A DNA stretch of 64,000 nt from Humibacillus xanthopallidus (GCF_006717145.1 NZ_VFQF01000003.1:1116001-1180000); one strand, 5' to 3'. Counted from the first letter of the stretch, positions 8,741-21,091 are shown. Notes: generated from the sequence alone by a model not told the origin. Numbers and translations are program-made.

Positions 8741-8770
8741 CTGACAGGGCGGAAAACTCCGGAATAGACT
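8741..8770 (+). promoter_or_regulatory. Probable vegetative promoter of menJ
   Basis: CTGACA (8741-8746, five of six to TTGACA) and TAGACT (8765-8770) are 18 nt apart, a good spacing for the main actinobacterial sigma factor. The predicted start near 8777 gives a leader of about 35 nt that contains the Rex-like palindrome. Confidence 0.5.
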
Positions 8771-8781
8771 CCCCGGAGAGT

Positions 8782-8799
8782 TCGTGAAGATCTTCACAA
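8782..8799. promoter_or_regulatory. Rex (NADH/NAD+ sensor) operator candidate upstream of menJ
   Basis: TCGTGAAGATCTTCACAA matches the Rex consensus TTGTGAAnnnnTTCACAA at all but one fixed base, and contains a perfect 14-bp palindrome GTGAAGATCTTCAC (8784-8797). It lies just downstream of the predicted -10, where a repressor would block initiation or early elongation. In Streptomyces, Rex controls respiratory genes, and menJ here is followed by the nuo operon. Confidence 0.7.
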
Positions 8800-8812
8800 G
8801 CAGTTCGGAAGC

Positions 8813-10144
8813 ATGCAGGGAGCCATGACCAGTTCGAGCGTCGCGCCCAGCCCCGCGGGGGCTGGCGGTGCCTCCGTGGAGCGCGCCGACGTCATCGTCG
8901 TCGGTGCCGGCCCGGGCGGCAGCGCGACGGCGGCCTACCTCGCCGACCACGGCCTCGACGTCGTGCTCCTCGAGAAGTCGGCCTTCCCGCGCGACAAGAT
9001 CTGCGGCGACGGCCTCACGCCCCGCGCGACCAAGGAGCTCATCTCCCTCGGCATCGACACGACGGGCTGGCAGCGCACCCAGGGGCTGCGGATCAAGGGC
9101 GGTGGCCACACGCTCCAGCTCGACTGGCCGTCGGGCGAGGCCTTCCCGTCCTACGGCATGGTGCGCACCCGGGCCCAGCTCGACGAGACCCTCGCCCGGC
9201 ACGCCGAGCGCAAGGGCGCCCTGCTCCACGAGCGCACGAGCGTCACCGCGCCGGTCCGCGACTCGTCCGGCCGGGTCACCGGCGTCACGGCCAAGCGTCT
9301 CGACGACGCCGGCCGGGCCACCGGCGAGACCGTCTCCTACCGCGCACCCGTCGTCGTCGCGAGCGACGGCGTCTCCAGCCGGCTCGCCACCGCCGTCGGC
9401 CGGACCAAGCGCGAGGACCGCGTCATGGGCGTCGCCGTGCGCGCCTACTACCGCACGCCGCGCCGCGACGACTACATGGAGAGCCACCTCGAGCTGTGGA
9501 CCCGTGACGAGAGCGGCAAGCGCATCCTCATGCCGGGCTACGGCTGGCTCTTCCCGCTCGAGGACGGCCGCACCAACGTCGGCCTCGGCACGCTCGACAC
9601 CACCTCGGCCTTCCAGAAGACCGACTACAAGGACGTCATGCGTCGCTGGGTCGAGGACATCGGTCCTGACTGGCACCTCGAGCACGACGAGGAGGCCGGC
9701 CCGATCCGCGGCGCCGCCCTGCCGATGGGCTTCAACCGCACCCCGCTGTATGCCGACGGCCTCCTTCTCGTCGGCGACTCGGGTGGCATGGTCAACCCGT
9801 TCAACGGCGAGGGCATCGACTACGCCCTCGAGGCCGCGCGGGTCGGCGCCGAGCTCATCGCCCAGTCGATGGCCCGCCCGACCGACGCCGAGCGCGAGCG
9901 GGTGCTCGCGGCATACCCCAAGGTCATGAAGGACGAGCTCGGCGGCTACTTCACGCTGGGGCGCTGGTTCGCGCACGCGATCGGAAACCCCGAGGTCATG
10001 CGCCTCGCGACGAAGTACGGCCTGCCCCGCACGACGCTCATGCGCTTCCTGCTCAAGGTGATGGCCAACCTGCCCGAGCCGGGCGGCAAGGCGGCGAGCG
10101 ACCGCATCATCAACGGCCTCTCACGGCTGGCGCCGGACGCATGA
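8813..10144 (+). CDS. menJ: Menaquinone isoprenoid reductase MenJ (geranylgeranyl reductase family)
   Basis: This FAD flavoprotein of about 443 residues has the N-terminal dinucleotide fold DVIVVGAGPGGSATAAYL, the family motif ICGDGLTPRA, an FAD-binding GDSGGMVNPFNGEGIDYAL segment, and a C-terminal domain typical of geranylgeranyl reductases. Its mycobacterial relative MenJ saturates one isoprene unit of menaquinone. Position between menG and nuoA supports that role. The start could be the ATG at 8813 or the one four codons later at 8825, which follows AGGGAG. A Rex-like operator and a promoter lie just upstream. Confidence 0.85.
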   Translation: MQGAMTSSSVAPSPAGAGGASVERADVIVVGAGPGGSATAAYLADHGLDVVLLEKSAFPRDKICGDGLTPRATKELISLGIDTTGWQRTQGLRIKGGGHTLQLDWPSGEAFPSYGMVRTRAQLDETLARHAERKGALLHERTSVTAPVRDSSGRVTGVTAKRLDDAGRATGETVSYRAPVVVASDGVSSRLATAVGRTKREDRVMGVAVRAYYRTPRRDDYMESHLELWTRDESGKRILMPGYGWLFPLEDGRTNVGLGTLDTTSAFQKTDYKDVMRRWVEDIGPDWHLEHDEEAGPIRGAALPMGFNRTPLYADGLLLVGDSGGMVNPFNGEGIDYALEAARVGAELIAQSMARPTDAERERVLAAYPKVMKDELGGYFTLGRWFAHAIGNPEVMRLATKYGLPRTTLMRFLLKVMANLPEPGGKAASDRIINGLSRLAPDA

Positions 10145-10165
10145 CCGACACGCTCACCGGCCTCC

Positions 10166-10205
10166 TTGTGACGCCGAGCACAATCGCGCGCCACGCCCCT
10201 AGGAT
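10166..10205 (+). promoter_or_regulatory. Candidate nuo promoter with Rex-like site
   Basis: TTGTGACGCCGAGCACAA (10166-10183) keeps 11 of the 14 fixed bases of the Rex consensus. TAGGAT (10200-10205) is a good actinobacterial -10 about 66 nt before nuoA; no matching -35 is obvious. A second Rex-like site in front of the complex I operon strengthens the one at 8782. Confidence 0.45.
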
Positions 10206-10271
10206 GGGCCTGCCGCGCACCCGCAGCGAAGCCAGGCACGACACGCACGACCGAAAGGCACGTGACCGAGG

Positions 10272-10631
10272 ATGAACTCGTACGTCCCGATCCTCTTCAT
10301 GCTGGGACTCGGCTTCGCGTTCGCCGCGTTGTCGGTGTTCACCTCACTCGTCGTGGGGCCGAAGCGCTACAACCGCGCCAAGCTCGAGGCCTACGAGTGC
10401 GGCATCCAGCCGACGCCCCAGGCGGCCGGCGGTGGTCGCGTGCCGATCAAGTACTACCTGACGGCGATGCTCTTCATCATCTTCGACATCGAGTCGGTGT
10501 TCCTCTATCCCTTCGCGGTGGCGTTCAACAAGCTCGGCCTCTTCGCCCTCGTCGAGATGGTGCTCTTCATCCTCACGGTCTTCATCGCCTACGCCTACGT
10601 GTGGCGGCGCGGCGGGCTCGAGTGGGACTGA
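10272..10631 (+). CDS. nuoA: Complex I subunit A
   Basis: This membrane subunit (119 residues, three helices) sits at the junction of the membrane arm and quinone site of the proton-pumping NADH:menaquinone oxidoreductase. The conserved loop YECGIQPTPQA, containing the acidic and Cys residues that shape the quinone channel, lies near residue 40, followed by FIIFDIESVFLYPF. It is the first gene of a 14-gene operon. The next gene is 66 nt away; later spacings are mostly overlaps. Confidence 0.95.
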   Translation: MNSYVPILFMLGLGFAFAALSVFTSLVVGPKRYNRAKLEAYECGIQPTPQAAGGGRVPIKYYLTAMLFIIFDIESVFLYPFAVAFNKLGLFALVEMVLFILTVFIAYAYVWRRGGLEWD

Positions 10632-10697
10632 TCGGGACCCTCGTGCAGAGGTGTGTCAGCACGGGTCCAGCGGCGAAGTACTAGTAAGGAGTTGGCA

Positions 10698-11252
10698 ATG
10701 GGTCTGGAAGAGAAGCTCCCGTCAGGGTTCCTGCTCTCGACGGTGGAGAACCTCGCGGGCTACATGCGCAAGGCCTCGATCTGGCCGGCGACGTTCGGCC
10801 TCGCCTGCTGCGCCATCGAGATGATGGCCGTCGGCACGCCCGACTACGACATCGCCCGCTTCGGCATGGAGCGCTTCTCGGCGACCCCGCGCCAGGCCGA
10901 CCTGATGATCGTCGCCGGCCGCGTCAGCCAGAAGATGGCCCCCGTCGTGCGCCAGGTCTACGACCAGATGCCCAACCCCAAGTGGGTCATCTCGATGGGT
11001 GTCTGCGCGAGCTCGGGCGGCATGTTCAACAACTACGCCATCGTGCAAGGCGTCGACCACATCATCCCCGTCGACATCTACCTGCCCGGCTGCCCGCCGC
11101 GCCCGCAGATGCTGCTCAACGCGATCATCGAGCTGCACCACCAGATCGAGACCTCGCCGCTCGGCGTCAACCGCGAGAAGGCGGCCCGCGCGGCCGAGGA
11201 GGCGGCGCTCTCGGCGACCCCCACCCACCAGATGAAGGGTTTGCTCGCATGA
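10698..11252 (+). CDS. nuoB: Complex I subunit B (N2 cluster)
   Basis: This 184-residue peripheral subunit holds the terminal [4Fe-4S] cluster N2, which reduces menaquinone. The ligands are visible: the adjacent pair in GLACCAIEM (C37, C38), one in GVCASSGG and one in [12 protein letters not shown] 10698 follows the ribosome site TAAGGAG. It has a C-terminal extension after the conserved core. It overlaps nuoC by 4 nt. Confidence 0.95.
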   Translation: MGLEEKLPSGFLLSTVENLAGYMRKASIWPATFGLACCAIEMMAVGTPDYDIARFGMERFSATPRQADLMIVAGRVSQKMAPVVRQVYDQMPNPKWVISMGVCASSGGMFNNYAIVQGVDHIIPVDIYLPGCPPRPQMLLNAIIELHHQIETSPLGVNREKAARAAEEAALSATPTHQMKGLLA

Positions 11253-11997
11253 GCGATGCGGACACGACGCACGACCAGGGCTCCGGCCTGTCGTCCCACG
11301 AGCTCGAGGTGAGCCGGTCAGGCGCCTCCACCGGTCCCGAGGTCGTCGGCGTCCGGCAGGGCATGTTCGGCGCTCGGGACGGCGGCGACACCACCGGCTA
11401 CTCCGGCCTGCGGCGCGAGATCGTCGTCGCCGGCGCGGCCGAGCGGCCCTACGGCGGCTACTTCGACGAGATCGCCGACAACCTCGAGCGCGGGCTCGTC
11501 GGGGGCACCGCGTCCTACGCCGAGGCCGTCGACCGGGTCGTCGTCGACCGGGGCGAGATGACGGTCCACGTGCGCCGCGAGCACCTGCTGGCCGTGGCCC
11601 GCGTGCTGCGCGACGACCCGTCGCTGCGCTTCGAGATCGTCACCGGCGTCTCGGGCGTGCACTACCCCGACCGCGCCGGTCAGGAGCTGCACGCCGTCTA
11701 CCACTTCCTGTCGATCACCCACGGTGGCCGGCGGGTCCGCGTCGAGGTCAGCTGCCCCGACGACGACCGGCACATCCCCTCGATCGTCTCCGTCTACCCG
11801 GCCAACGACTGGCACGAGCGCGAGACGTGGGACATGTTCGGGATCGAGTTCGACGGCCACCCGGCCCTCACCCGCATCCTCATGCCCGACGACTGGCCGG
11901 GCCACCCGCAGCGCAAGGACTACCCCCTCGGCGGGGTCCCGGTGGAGTACAAGGGCGCCACCATCCCCCCGCCGGACCAGCGGAGGTCGTACAACTG

Positions 11998-11998
<1 letters not shown>
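11249..11998 (+). CDS. nuoC: Complex I subunit C
   Basis: This 249-residue peripheral-arm subunit packs against NuoD. The family signature [17 protein letters not shown] is followed by [21 protein letters not shown]. The first 80 residues are an acidic, probably flexible extension usual in actinobacteria. It starts at the ATG overlapping the nuoB stop and its TGA overlaps the nuoD ATG (TGATG), so translation is coupled. Confidence 0.95.
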
Positions 11999-13382
<1,384 letters not shown>

Positions 13383-13386
<4 letters not shown>

Positions 13387-13490
13387 GCGCGGTAGTGCGC
13401 GAGGATCGCAGCGAGCGCCAGCGAGCTGGGTCCCACGCTCTGCGTGGGCGGACCGGAACGCACGTCGGCGCGCGAAAGGACAAGTACTGA
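13383..13490 (+). CDS. Possible 35-residue coupled ORF between nuoD and nuoE
   Basis: An ATG overlaps the nuoD stop (ATGA at 13383-13386) and opens a 35-codon frame. Its TGA (13488-13490) overlaps the nuoE ATG (TGATG), exactly filling the gap between the two genes. The product is basic and hydrophilic ([13 protein letters not shown]...ARKDKY) and resembles no family I know. It could be a translated linker that keeps ribosomes moving from nuoD to nuoE, or simply a chance frame. A ribosome site for nuoE (GAAAGGACAAGTACTG) is also present, so coupling is not essential. Confidence 0.35.
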
Positions 13491-14275
13491 TGGCCGGTCA
13501 CGACGCATCCGGACACCTGCACGTCAGTGCGGAGTCCAAGGCTCCGTACGACGAGGAGACGCTCGCGCGGTTGCACGTCGACGCGGCCGAGGTCATCTCG
13601 CGCTACCCGCAGAAGCGCTCCGCGCTGCTGCCGCTGCTGCACCTCGTGCAGTCGGTCGACGGCTACGTCGCCGGCCGGGGCGTGAGCTTCTGCGCCGAGG
13701 TGCTCGGCCTCACCGAGGCTGAGGTCAGCGGCGTCGCGACCTTCTACACCCAGTACAAGCGCCACCCCAACGGCGACTACACCGTCGGGGTCTGCACCAA
13801 CACGCTCTGCGCGATCATGGGCGGCGACCTCATCTTCGACCGGGTCTCCGAGCACCTCGGCATCGGTCACGACGAGACGACCGAGGACGGCAAGATCACC
13901 CTCGAGCGCGTCGAGTGCAACGCCGCGTGCGACTACGCACCCGTCGTCATGGCCAACTGGGAGTTCTTCGACAACCAGACGCCCGAGAGCACCATCGGCC
14001 TCGTCGACGAGCTGCGGGCGGGCGCCGACGTGCGTCCGACACGCGGCGCCGACAAGGTCTGCACCTTCAAGGAGGTCTCGCGCGTGCTGGCGGGCTTCCC
14101 CGACGGGCGTGCCGACGAGGGCGTCGGGGCCGGCCCGGCCTCGCTGCTCGGCCTGCGCATCGCCAAGGACCACGGCTGGGTCGCCCCCGAGGGCGCCTCC
14201 GGCTCCAGCAACGGCTCCAGCGCCGCCTCGAGCAGCTTGACGAGCACGAGCGACGGGAAGGACGGATCCAAGTGA
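13490..14275 (+). CDS. nuoE: Complex I subunit E (24-kDa, N1a)
   Basis: This thioredoxin-like subunit of the NADH module carries a [2Fe-2S] cluster. The four ligands are in CTNTLC and VECNAAC. The core fills about the first 200 residues; the last 60, rich in Ser and Gly, extend beyond the usual family length (about 160-240) and look disordered. The ATG at 13490 has GAAAGGAC upstream. It overlaps nuoF by 4 nt (GTGA). Confidence 0.95.
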   Translation: MAGHDASGHLHVSAESKAPYDEETLARLHVDAAEVISRYPQKRSALLPLLHLVQSVDGYVAGRGVSFCAEVLGLTEAEVSGVATFYTQYKRHPNGDYTVGVCTNTLCAIMGGDLIFDRVSEHLGIGHDETTEDGKITLERVECNAACDYAPVVMANWEFFDNQTPESTIGLVDELRAGADVRPTRGADKVCTFKEVSRVLAGFPDGRADEGVGAGPASLLGLRIAKDHGWVAPEGASGSSNGSSAASSSLTSTSDGKDGSK

Positions 14276-15615
14276 CCGACACGCTGACCCCGATCCTCAC
14301 GAAGTTCTGGGACGACCCGCAGTCCTGGACCCTCGCCACCTACGAGCGTCACGACGGCTACAAGGCGCTCACCCGCGCCCTGACGATGGAGCCCCAGGCG
14401 ATCATCGACGCCGTCAAGGACTCGAGCATCCGCGGCCGCGGCGGCGCCGGCTTCCCGACCGGCATGAAGTGGTCGTTCATGAGCCCGCCCGACGGCGGCC
14501 CGCGCTACCTCGTCGTCAACGCCGACGAGTCCGAGCCGGGCACCTGCAAGGACATCCCGCTCATGATGGCCAACCCGCACTCGCTCATCGAGGGGGTGGC
14601 CATCTCCTCGTACGCCATCGGCTGCGAGCACGCCTTCATCTACCTGCGCGGCGAGGTCGTCCACGTCTACCGCCGGCTGCTGCGCGCCGTCGAGGAGGCC
14701 CGCGCTGCGGGCTACCTCGGCGACAACGTCGGCGGCAAGGGCGTCAAGGTCGACATCACCGTGCACGCCGGCGCCGGCGCGTACATCTGTGGTGAGGAGA
14801 CCGCGCTGCTCGACTCGCTCGAGGGCCGCCGCGGCCAGCCGCGCCTCAAGCCCCCGTTCCCCGGCGCCGCGGGCCTCTACGCCCGCCCGACGTCGGTCAA
14901 CAACGTCGAGTCCATCGCCTCGGTGCCCGGCATCATCCTCGAGGGCTCTGACTGGTTCAAGGGCATGGGCACCGAGAAGTCGACCGGCTTCGGCATCTTC
15001 AGCCTCTCGGGCCACGTCACGAACCCGGGCCAGTTCGAGGCGCCCCTCGGCATCACGATGCGCGAGCTCATCGAGCTCGCCGGCGGCATGCGGGGCGGCC
15101 GGAAGCTGAAGTTCTGGACGCCCGGCGGCTCCTCGACGCCGATCTTCACCGAGGAGCACCTCGACGTGCCCCTCGACTTCGACTCGGTCGCCGCCGCGGG
15201 CTCGATGCTCGGCACCCGCGCCCTCCAGGTCTTCGACGAGACCGTCTCGGTCGTGCGCGCCGTCGCCCGCTGGACCGACTTCTACGCCCACGAGTCCTGT
15301 GGCAAGTGCACCCCGTGCCGCGAGGGCACGTGGTGGCTGCGCCAGATCATGAACCGCATCGAGGCGGGCGAGGGTACGCAGGACGACATCGACAAGCTCG
15401 TCGACATCTGTGACAACATCCTCGGTCGCAGCTTCTGCGCCCTCGGAGACGCCGCGACGAGCCCGATCACGTCGGCCGTCAAGTACTTCCGTGAGGAGTT
15501 CGAGGCAGGCATGACGACGCCGGCCCACGAGCTCTTCCCGCCGGAGAAGTCGGTGCTCTTCGAACTCCCGGCGCCCACGACGAGCAAGGAGTCCAGCGGG
15601 ATGGTGTCCGCATGA
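14272..15615 (+). CDS. nuoF: Complex I subunit F (51-kDa, NADH and FMN)
   Basis: This 447-residue protein binds NADH and FMN and carries cluster N3. [16 protein letters not shown] is the NADH-binding glycine loop, [12 protein letters not shown] the FMN site, [13 protein letters not shown] the second glycine-rich motif, and [11 protein letters not shown] with the later Cys in GRSFCALGD binds [4Fe-4S] N3. It starts with GTG overlapping the nuoE stop and runs 4 nt into nuoG. Confidence 0.96.
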   Translation: MTDTLTPILTKFWDDPQSWTLATYERHDGYKALTRALTMEPQAIIDAVKDSSIRGRGGAGFPTGMKWSFMSPPDGGPRYLVVNADESEPGTCKDIPLMMANPHSLIEGVAISSYAIGCEHAFIYLRGEVVHVYRRLLRAVEEARAAGYLGDNVGGKGVKVDITVHAGAGAYICGEETALLDSLEGRRGQPRLKPPFPGAAGLYARPTSVNNVESIASVPGIILEGSDWFKGMGTEKSTGFGIFSLSGHVTNPGQFEAPLGITMRELIELAGGMRGGRKLKFWTPGGSSTPIFTEEHLDVPLDFDSVAAAGSMLGTRALQVFDETVSVVRAVARWTDFYAHESCGKCTPCREGTWWLRQIMNRIEAGEGTQDDIDKLVDICDNILGRSFCALGDAATSPITSAVKYFREEFEAGMTTPAHELFPPEKSVLFELPAPTTSKESSGMVSA

Positions 15616-18125
15616 CCGTCACGACCTCCCCGACGTCGGGCGGCAACGCCGTCGACAAGGGCGGTAACGCCCAGGTGCCGGCGAACCCCGACCACGTCGG
15701 CCTGACGATCGACGGCATCCCGGTGAGCGTGCCCAAGGGCACCCTCGTCATCCGGGCTGCCGAGACCGTCGGCATCGAGATCCCCCGCTTCTGCGACCAC
15801 CCGCTGCTCGACCCGGTGGGCGCGTGCCGCCAGTGCCTCGTCGACGTCGCGATGCCCGACCGCGAGGGCAACGTGCGACCGATGCCCAAGCCGCAGGCGT
15901 CCTGCACGATGACGGTGTCCGAGGGCATGGTCGTCAACACCCAGCACACGTCCAAGGTCGCCGACAAGGCGCAGCAGGGCGTCATGGAGCTGCTCCTCAT
16001 CAACCACCCGCTCGACTGCCCGGTCTGCGACAAGGGTGGCGAGTGCCCCCTGCAGAACCAGGCGATGAGCGCGGGCCGCGCCGTGTCTCGCTTCGAGGAC
16101 GTCAAGCGCACCTACCCGAAGCCGGTCAACATCAGCTCGCAGGTGCTGCTCGACCGCGAGCGCTGCGTGCTCTGCGCACGCTGCACCCGCTTCTCCGACC
16201 AGGTCGCGGGTGACCCGTTCATCGCGCTCGTCGAGCGTGGTGCCCTCCAACAGGTCGGCATCTACGAGGACCAGCCCTTCGAGAGCTACTTCTCCGGCAA
16301 CACCGTGCAGATCTGCCCGGTCGGCGCCCTGACCGGCGCTGCCTACCGCTTCCGCAGCCGGCCCTTCGACCTCGTGTCGACGCCCTCGGTCTGCGAGCAC
16401 TGCGCGAGCGGCTGCGCCATCCGCACCGACCACCGCCGCGGCGTCGTGCTGCGCCGGATGGCCCTCGAGGACGGCGCCGTCAACGAGGAGTGGAACTGCG
16501 ACAAGGGTCGCTGGGCCTTCACCTACGCGACCCTGCCCGACCGCATCGAGCTGCCGATGGTCCGCGACGAGAGCGGTGAGCTCAAGGTCGTCGGCTGGCC
16601 CGAGGCCCTCGCGGCCGCGGCTGCCGGTCTGAGCCGCGCCAAGGCTGCCGGTGTGCTCGTCGGCGGTCGCGTCTCGGCCGAGGACGCCTACGCCTACGGC
16701 AAGTTCGCGCGCATCGTGCTCGGCACCAACGACATCGACTTCCGGTCCCGCCCGCACTCGGGCGAGGAGGTCGCCTTCCTCGCCGAGCACGTCGTCGCGA
16801 CCGGCGTCTCCGACGACCCAGAGGACTCGGCCGCCGGGGCCGTCTCCTACGCCGACCTCGAGAAGGCCCGCACGGTCGTGCTCGTCGGCTTCGAGCCCGA
16901 GGACGAGAGCCCCATCGTCTTCCTGCGGCTGCGCAAGGCGTTCCGCCGCAACAAGACCAAGGTGTATGCCGTCGCGTCCCACCCGACGCGCGGCCTCACC
17001 AAGGTGGGTGGCACCCTCGTGCCGGCCGTCCCCGGCCAGGAGGCCGCCGTTCTCGGCGACCTCGCCTCGACCGACGCCGGCCGCTCCCTGGTCAGCGGGC
17101 TGGCCGACGGCGGGATCGTCCTCGCCGGTGAGCGCCTGGCGAGCTCGCCCGGCGCCCTCGCGGCGGTGGCCCGCCTCGCGGCCGACCACGGCGCGCGTCT
17201 TGCGTGGGTGCCCCGTCGTGCGGGGGAGCGCGGCGCGCTCGAGTCCGGAGCCCTGGGCGCGCTGCTCCCGGGTGGTCGCCCGATCGGCGACGCCGCCGCC
17301 CGCGGGGAGGTCGCCGCGGTCTGGGAGGTCGCCGGCCTGCCCGACACGACCCCGCGCGACACCGCCGGCATCGTCGCGGCCGCGGCCGCCGGCGACATCG
17401 ACGCCCTCGTCGTCGGTGGTGTCGACCCGGCAGACCTGCCGGCCGAGCTCGCTGCTGACGCGGCAGCCGCCCTGGAGCGCGCCTTCGTCGTCTCCCTCGA
17501 GCTGCGCGAGTCCGCGGTCACGGCCGTCGCCGACGTCGTCCTCCCCGTCGCACCGCAGTCGGAGAAGACCGGCACCTACGTCAACTGGGAGGGGCGCCTG
17601 CGTCCCTTCGCCGAGGCGCTGTCGAGCAACTCCGTCAGCGACCATCGCGCCCTCGACATGCTCGCGAGCGAGATGGGCCACTTCCTCGAGACCCGCACCC
17701 AGCGCGAGATCCACGACCAGTTCGAGGCGCTCGGCCCGTGGGGCGGTGCTCGTGCGACGAGCGCTCCCGACGGCCACCGCGTCGCCGGGGCTCCCGACGG
17801 ATCGGGAGCCTTCACGCTCGCGACGTGGTCGACCCTGCTCGACGCGGGTCGGATGCAGGACGGCGAGCCCTTCCTCGCCGGCACCGCACCCCGCGCCGTC
17901 GCTCGGCTCTCGGTGGCGTCAGCGGCTGCGCTCGACGTCTCCGACGGCGACGAGGTGACCGTCAGCGGCCCGACCGGCTCCGTCACGGTGCCGGCGCTGG
18001 TCACCGACGGCATGCTCGACGGCGTCGTGTGGCTCCCGACCAACTCCAAGGACTGTTCCGTGCGCACGGGTCTCGGCACCGATGCCGGTGGACGTGTCGC
18101 CGTCACGAAGGGTGGTGTGGCATGA
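15612..18125 (+). CDS. nuoG: Complex I subunit G (75-kDa)
   Basis: This 837-residue subunit carries several Fe-S clusters along the electron path. The N-terminal ferredoxin-like domain has [15 protein letters not shown] (N1b), followed by the [18 protein letters not shown] region (N5) and [11 protein letters not shown]...ICPVGALT (N4). A further CEHCASGC...NWN-type Cys set (CEHCASGC, then CDKGRW) matches the N7 cluster kept only in some bacteria. The rest is a molybdopterin-oxidoreductase-like fold without cofactor. Translation is coupled to nuoF and nuoH by ATGA overlaps. Confidence 0.95.
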   Translation: MTVTTSPTSGGNAVDKGGNAQVPANPDHVGLTIDGIPVSVPKGTLVIRAAETVGIEIPRFCDHPLLDPVGACRQCLVDVAMPDREGNVRPMPKPQASCTMTVSEGMVVNTQHTSKVADKAQQGVMELLLINHPLDCPVCDKGGECPLQNQAMSAGRAVSRFEDVKRTYPKPVNISSQVLLDRERCVLCARCTRFSDQVAGDPFIALVERGALQQVGIYEDQPFESYFSGNTVQICPVGALTGAAYRFRSRPFDLVSTPSVCEHCASGCAIRTDHRRGVVLRRMALEDGAVNEEWNCDKGRWAFTYATLPDRIELPMVRDESGELKVVGWPEALAAAAAGLSRAKAAGVLVGGRVSAEDAYAYGKFARIVLGTNDIDFRSRPHSGEEVAFLAEHVVATGVSDDPEDSAAGAVSYADLEKARTVVLVGFEPEDESPIVFLRLRKAFRRNKTKVYAVASHPTRGLTKVGGTLVPAVPGQEAAVLGDLASTDAGRSLVSGLADGGIVLAGERLASSPGALAAVARLAADHGARLAWVPRRAGERGALESGALGALLPGGRPIGDAAARGEVAAVWEVAGLPDTTPRDTAGIVAAAAAGDIDALVVGGVDPADLPAELAADAAAALERAFVVSLELRESAVTAVADVVLPVAPQSEKTGTYVNWEGRLRPFAEALSSNSVSDHRALDMLASEMGHFLETRTQREIHDQFEALGPWGGARATSAPDGHRVAGAPDGSGAFTLATWSTLLDAGRMQDGEPFLAGTAPRAVARLSVASAAALDVSDGDEVTVSGPTGSVTVPALVTDGMLDGVVWLPTNSKDCSVRTGLGTDAGGRVAVTKGGVA

Positions 18126-19552
18126 GCCTCGCCCTCACGGCATACGGCATGGTCGGCGGGCTGCCGGCGCTCGCGCCGACCGAGAACCCCACGGCCGACT
18201 TCAGCGACACCCCGTTGTGGCTCGCGCTCGTCAAGGCCGTCGGTGTCTTCGTCTACCTGCTGATCTCGACGCTGCTCGTCATCTGGTTCGAGCGGCGCGT
18301 CATCGGCCGCATGCAGCAGCGACCGGGCCCCAACCGCAACGGCCCCTTCGGCCTGCTCCAGACGCTCGCCGACGGCATGAAGGCGATGCTCAAGGAGGAC
18401 ATCACCCCGGCCAAGGCCGAGAAGGTCATCTACACGCTCGCCCCGATGATCACCGCGACGATGGCCTTCGTCGCCTTCGCGATCATCCCGCTCGGCGGCA
18501 CGGTGTGGATGTTCGGCCACCAGACGCCGCTGCAGGTGACGGACGTGCCGGTCGCGGTGCTGCTCGTGCTCGCCGTCGCCTCTGTCGGTGTCTACGGCAT
18601 CATCCTCGCCGGGTGGAGCTCCGGCTCGACCTACCCGCTGCTCGGTGGGCTGCGCTCGACCGCCCAGGTCATCTCCTACGAGATCGCCATGGGCCTGTCG
18701 CTCGTCGCGATCTTCCTCTACAGCGGGTCGATGTCGACCTCGGCGATCGTGTCCGCCCAGAGCTCGCTCTGGTACATCCTCCCGGCGTTCTTCAGCTTCG
18801 CCGTCTACCTCATCACGATGGTCGGCGAGACGAACCGTCTGCCCTTCGACCTCGCCGAGGGCGAGGGCGAGCTGACCGGTGGCTTCCACACCGAGTACTC
18901 CTCGATGCGCTTCGCGATGTTCTTCCTCGGTGAGTACGTCAACATGTTCACCGTCTCGGCCCTCGCGACCACGCTCTTCCTCGGTGGCTGGCAGGCCCCG
19001 CCGTTCATCTCGGCGATCAACGACAACATGTTCGGCGGCGGCTGGTGGGGCCTGCTGTGGTTCACCGCCAAGCTGTGGTTGTTCATGTTCATCTTCGTCT
19101 GGCTGCGTGGCTCGCTGCCGCGCGTGCGCTACGACCAGTTCATGCGCTTCGGCTGGAAGTTCCTCATCCCGATCACCCTCGCCTGGGTCGTCGCCGTCGC
19201 CTTCATCCGCGGCGCGCAGCTCGGCTTCCTCGGTGACAGCAAGCTGACCTTCGCAGGGCGCGAGCTCTCCGTCGCGACCGTCGTCATCGTCAGCATCGTC
19301 GCCGTCATCGCCCTCGCCGCCGCCTGGATCTGGGACGACCGGCGCGCCCAGCGCGCCGCCGCCGAGGACGAGGCCCCGCCCGAGGAGATCGACCCGTTCG
19401 AGGACGGCTACCCGGTGCCGCCGCTGCCCGGGCAGCGCCTCGTCGAGCCGCGACCCCGCCTCGCCGCCGAGCCGGTCCTGTCGACCGCCTCGAGCAGCAG
19501 CGCGGGCGGGTCCGGCGCCTCGACCACCCTCAAGGAGGAGACCCATGGCTGA
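18122..19552 (+). CDS. nuoH: Complex I subunit H
   Basis: This membrane subunit connects the quinone chamber to the proton channels. Eight helices are expected. The conserved loops [18 protein letters not shown] and the [24 protein letters not shown] stretch (written here as two parts of the family's third cytosolic loop) are present. At 476 residues it is longer than NuoH of enterobacteria because of a charged C-terminal tail of about 90 residues beyond the last helix, common in actinobacteria. It overlaps nuoI by 8 nt. Confidence 0.95.
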   Translation: MSLALTAYGMVGGLPALAPTENPTADFSDTPLWLALVKAVGVFVYLLISTLLVIWFERRVIGRMQQRPGPNRNGPFGLLQTLADGMKAMLKEDITPAKAEKVIYTLAPMITATMAFVAFAIIPLGGTVWMFGHQTPLQVTDVPVAVLLVLAVASVGVYGIILAGWSSGSTYPLLGGLRSTAQVISYEIAMGLSLVAIFLYSGSMSTSAIVSAQSSLWYILPAFFSFAVYLITMVGETNRLPFDLAEGEGELTGGFHTEYSSMRFAMFFLGEYVNMFTVSALATTLFLGGWQAPPFISAINDNMFGGGWWGLLWFTAKLWLFMFIFVWLRGSLPRVRYDQFMRFGWKFLIPITLAWVVAVAFIRGAQLGFLGDSKLTFAGRELSVATVVIVSIVAVIALAAAWIWDDRRAQRAAAEDEAPPEEIDPFEDGYPVPPLPGQRLVEPRPRLAAEPVLSTASSSSAGGSGASTTLKEETHG

Positions 19553-20306
19553 CGACGCCAGCAGCACCTCGAGCGGCAAGCCCGGTGAGGACGACCGCGG
19601 CGGAGGCTTCCTCTCCGACCTCTTCGCGCCGGTCGCCGGCTTCGGGGTGTCGTTCTCGACGATGTTCCGCAAGGTCGCCACGGAGGAGTACCCCGAGAAG
19701 CCGCGCCCCACGGCGCCCCGCTTCCACGGTCGCCACCAGCTGAACCGTCACCCCGACGGCCTCGAGAAGTGCGTCGGCTGCGAGCTCTGCGCGTGGGCGT
19801 GCCCCGCCGACGCGATCCTCGTCGAGGGCGCCGACAACGACGACACCCCGCTCGAGCAGGGCGGCAAGGGCCGGTTCAGCCCCGGCGAGCGCTACGGCCG
19901 CGTCTACCAGATCAACTACCTGCGCTGCATCTTCTGCGGCCTGTGCATCGAGGCCTGCCCGACGCGGGCGCTGACGATGACGAACTTCTACGAGCTCGCC
20001 GACAACGACCGCGGCAAGCTGATCTTCACCAAGGACCAGCTGCTCGCCCCGCTGCAGAGCGGCATGCTCCCGCCGCCCTTCCCCATGGTCGACGGGCTCG
20101 AGGAGCGCGACTACTACCAGGGCAAGGTCACGACGTCGACGGACGCCCAGCGCGCCTACGTCGGCGCGCGCGACGCCGCTGCCGACGACGAGAGCGCCTC
20201 CGTGCACGGCCCGGGCAACCCGGGCGCCGCGGTCCCCGGTGAGCACGACGTCGCCCACGCAGCCGACTTCACGGCTGCCCAGACCCGGGAAGGGGCCAAC
20301 CCGTGA
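19545..20306 (+). CDS. nuoI: Complex I subunit I (N6a/N6b)
   Basis: This 253-residue subunit carries two [4Fe-4S] clusters that pass electrons from the NADH module to N2. Ligands are in [12 protein letters not shown] and [12 protein letters not shown]. The N-terminal 50 residues and a C-terminal extension of about 70 residues after the core (rich in acidic residues) are beyond the minimal family length. The ATG at 19545 follows CAAGGAGGAGACCC, a strong ribosome site inside nuoH. Confidence 0.95.
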   Translation: MADDASSTSSGKPGEDDRGGGFLSDLFAPVAGFGVSFSTMFRKVATEEYPEKPRPTAPRFHGRHQLNRHPDGLEKCVGCELCAWACPADAILVEGADNDDTPLEQGGKGRFSPGERYGRVYQINYLRCIFCGLCIEACPTRALTMTNFYELADNDRGKLIFTKDQLLAPLQSGMLPPPFPMVDGLEERDYYQGKVTTSTDAQRAYVGARDAAADDESASVHGPGNPGAAVPGEHDVAHAADFTAAQTREGANP

Positions 20307-21091
20307 CCTCCAGCGCTGAAGCCGCCGGCTTCTGGATCCTGGCCCCGATCGCGGTCATCGCCGCGCTCGGGCTGCTCTTCGCGCGCAAGGCGGTCCACGC
20401 CGCGCTCGGGGTGGCCCTCGTCATGGTCATCCTCGGCATCTTCTACATCATGCAGAACGCCGACTTCCTCGGCGTCGTGCAGGTCTTCGTCTACACCGGC
20501 GCCGTGATGATGCTCTTCCTCTTCGTGCTCATGCTCGTCGGGGTCGACTCCTCGGACTCCGTCGTCGAGACGATCAAGGGGCAGCGCTGGGCGTCGCTCC
20601 TGCTCGTCGTCGGTCTCGCCGGACTGCTCTTCTTCACGATCGGCGCGACCGTCGTCGACGAGAAGACCGTGCAGGCGGGCATCGACAAGGTCGTCGCCAC
20701 CAACGCCGACCCCGGCAACATCACCGGCGTCGCCGAGCTGATCTTCGGACAGTACGTCTGGATCTTCGAGGTGACCTCGGCCCTGCTCATCACGGCGGCG
20801 CTGGGCGCGATGGTGCTCGCACACCGCGAGCGCCTCACACCGCGCATCACCCAGGCCGAGTGGGCGGCCAAGCGCGTCCGCGACAACCGCGACGTCGCGG
20901 GCCTGCCCGCCCCCGGCGTCTACGCCCGGCACAACGCGGTCGACACCCCGGCCCTGCTGCCCGACGGCACGCCGAGCAGCAAGTCCGTCTCGCGCGTCCT
21001 CGTCGCCCGCGACCAGGTCGCCACGACCGACTCCCTGCGTGACGTCGAGCGCCACATGGAGCGCGAGATCGAGGAAGGCGGCGCCAAGTGA
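20303..21091 (+). CDS. nuoJ: Complex I subunit J
   Basis: This five-helix membrane subunit (262 residues) helps couple quinone reduction to the antiporter-like subunits. The family hallmark [21 protein letters not shown] (third helix with the pi-bulge) is near residue 56. A hydrophilic tail of about 90 residues follows the last helix. It starts with GTG overlapping the nuoI stop. Confidence 0.94.
   Translation: MTSSAEAAGFWILAPIAVIAALGLLFARKAVHAALGVALVMVILGIFYIMQNADFLGVVQVFVYTGAVMMLFLFVLMLVGVDSSDSVVETIKGQRWASLLLVVGLAGLLFFTIGATVVDEKTVQAGIDKVVATNADPGNITGVAELIFGQYVWIFEVTSALLITAALGAMVLAHRERLTPRITQAEWAAKRVRDNRDVAGLPAPGVYARHNAVDTPALLPDGTPSSKSVSRVLVARDQVATTDSLRDVERHMEREIEEGGAK

Noticed and set aside
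8727-8745. Iron box in front of menJ
   Set aside because: TTAGGTATGCCTTATCTGA matches the DtxR consensus at only 14 of 19, lacks a good right arm and overlaps the frequent GTATGCC octamer. The Rex-like palindrome nearby is better.
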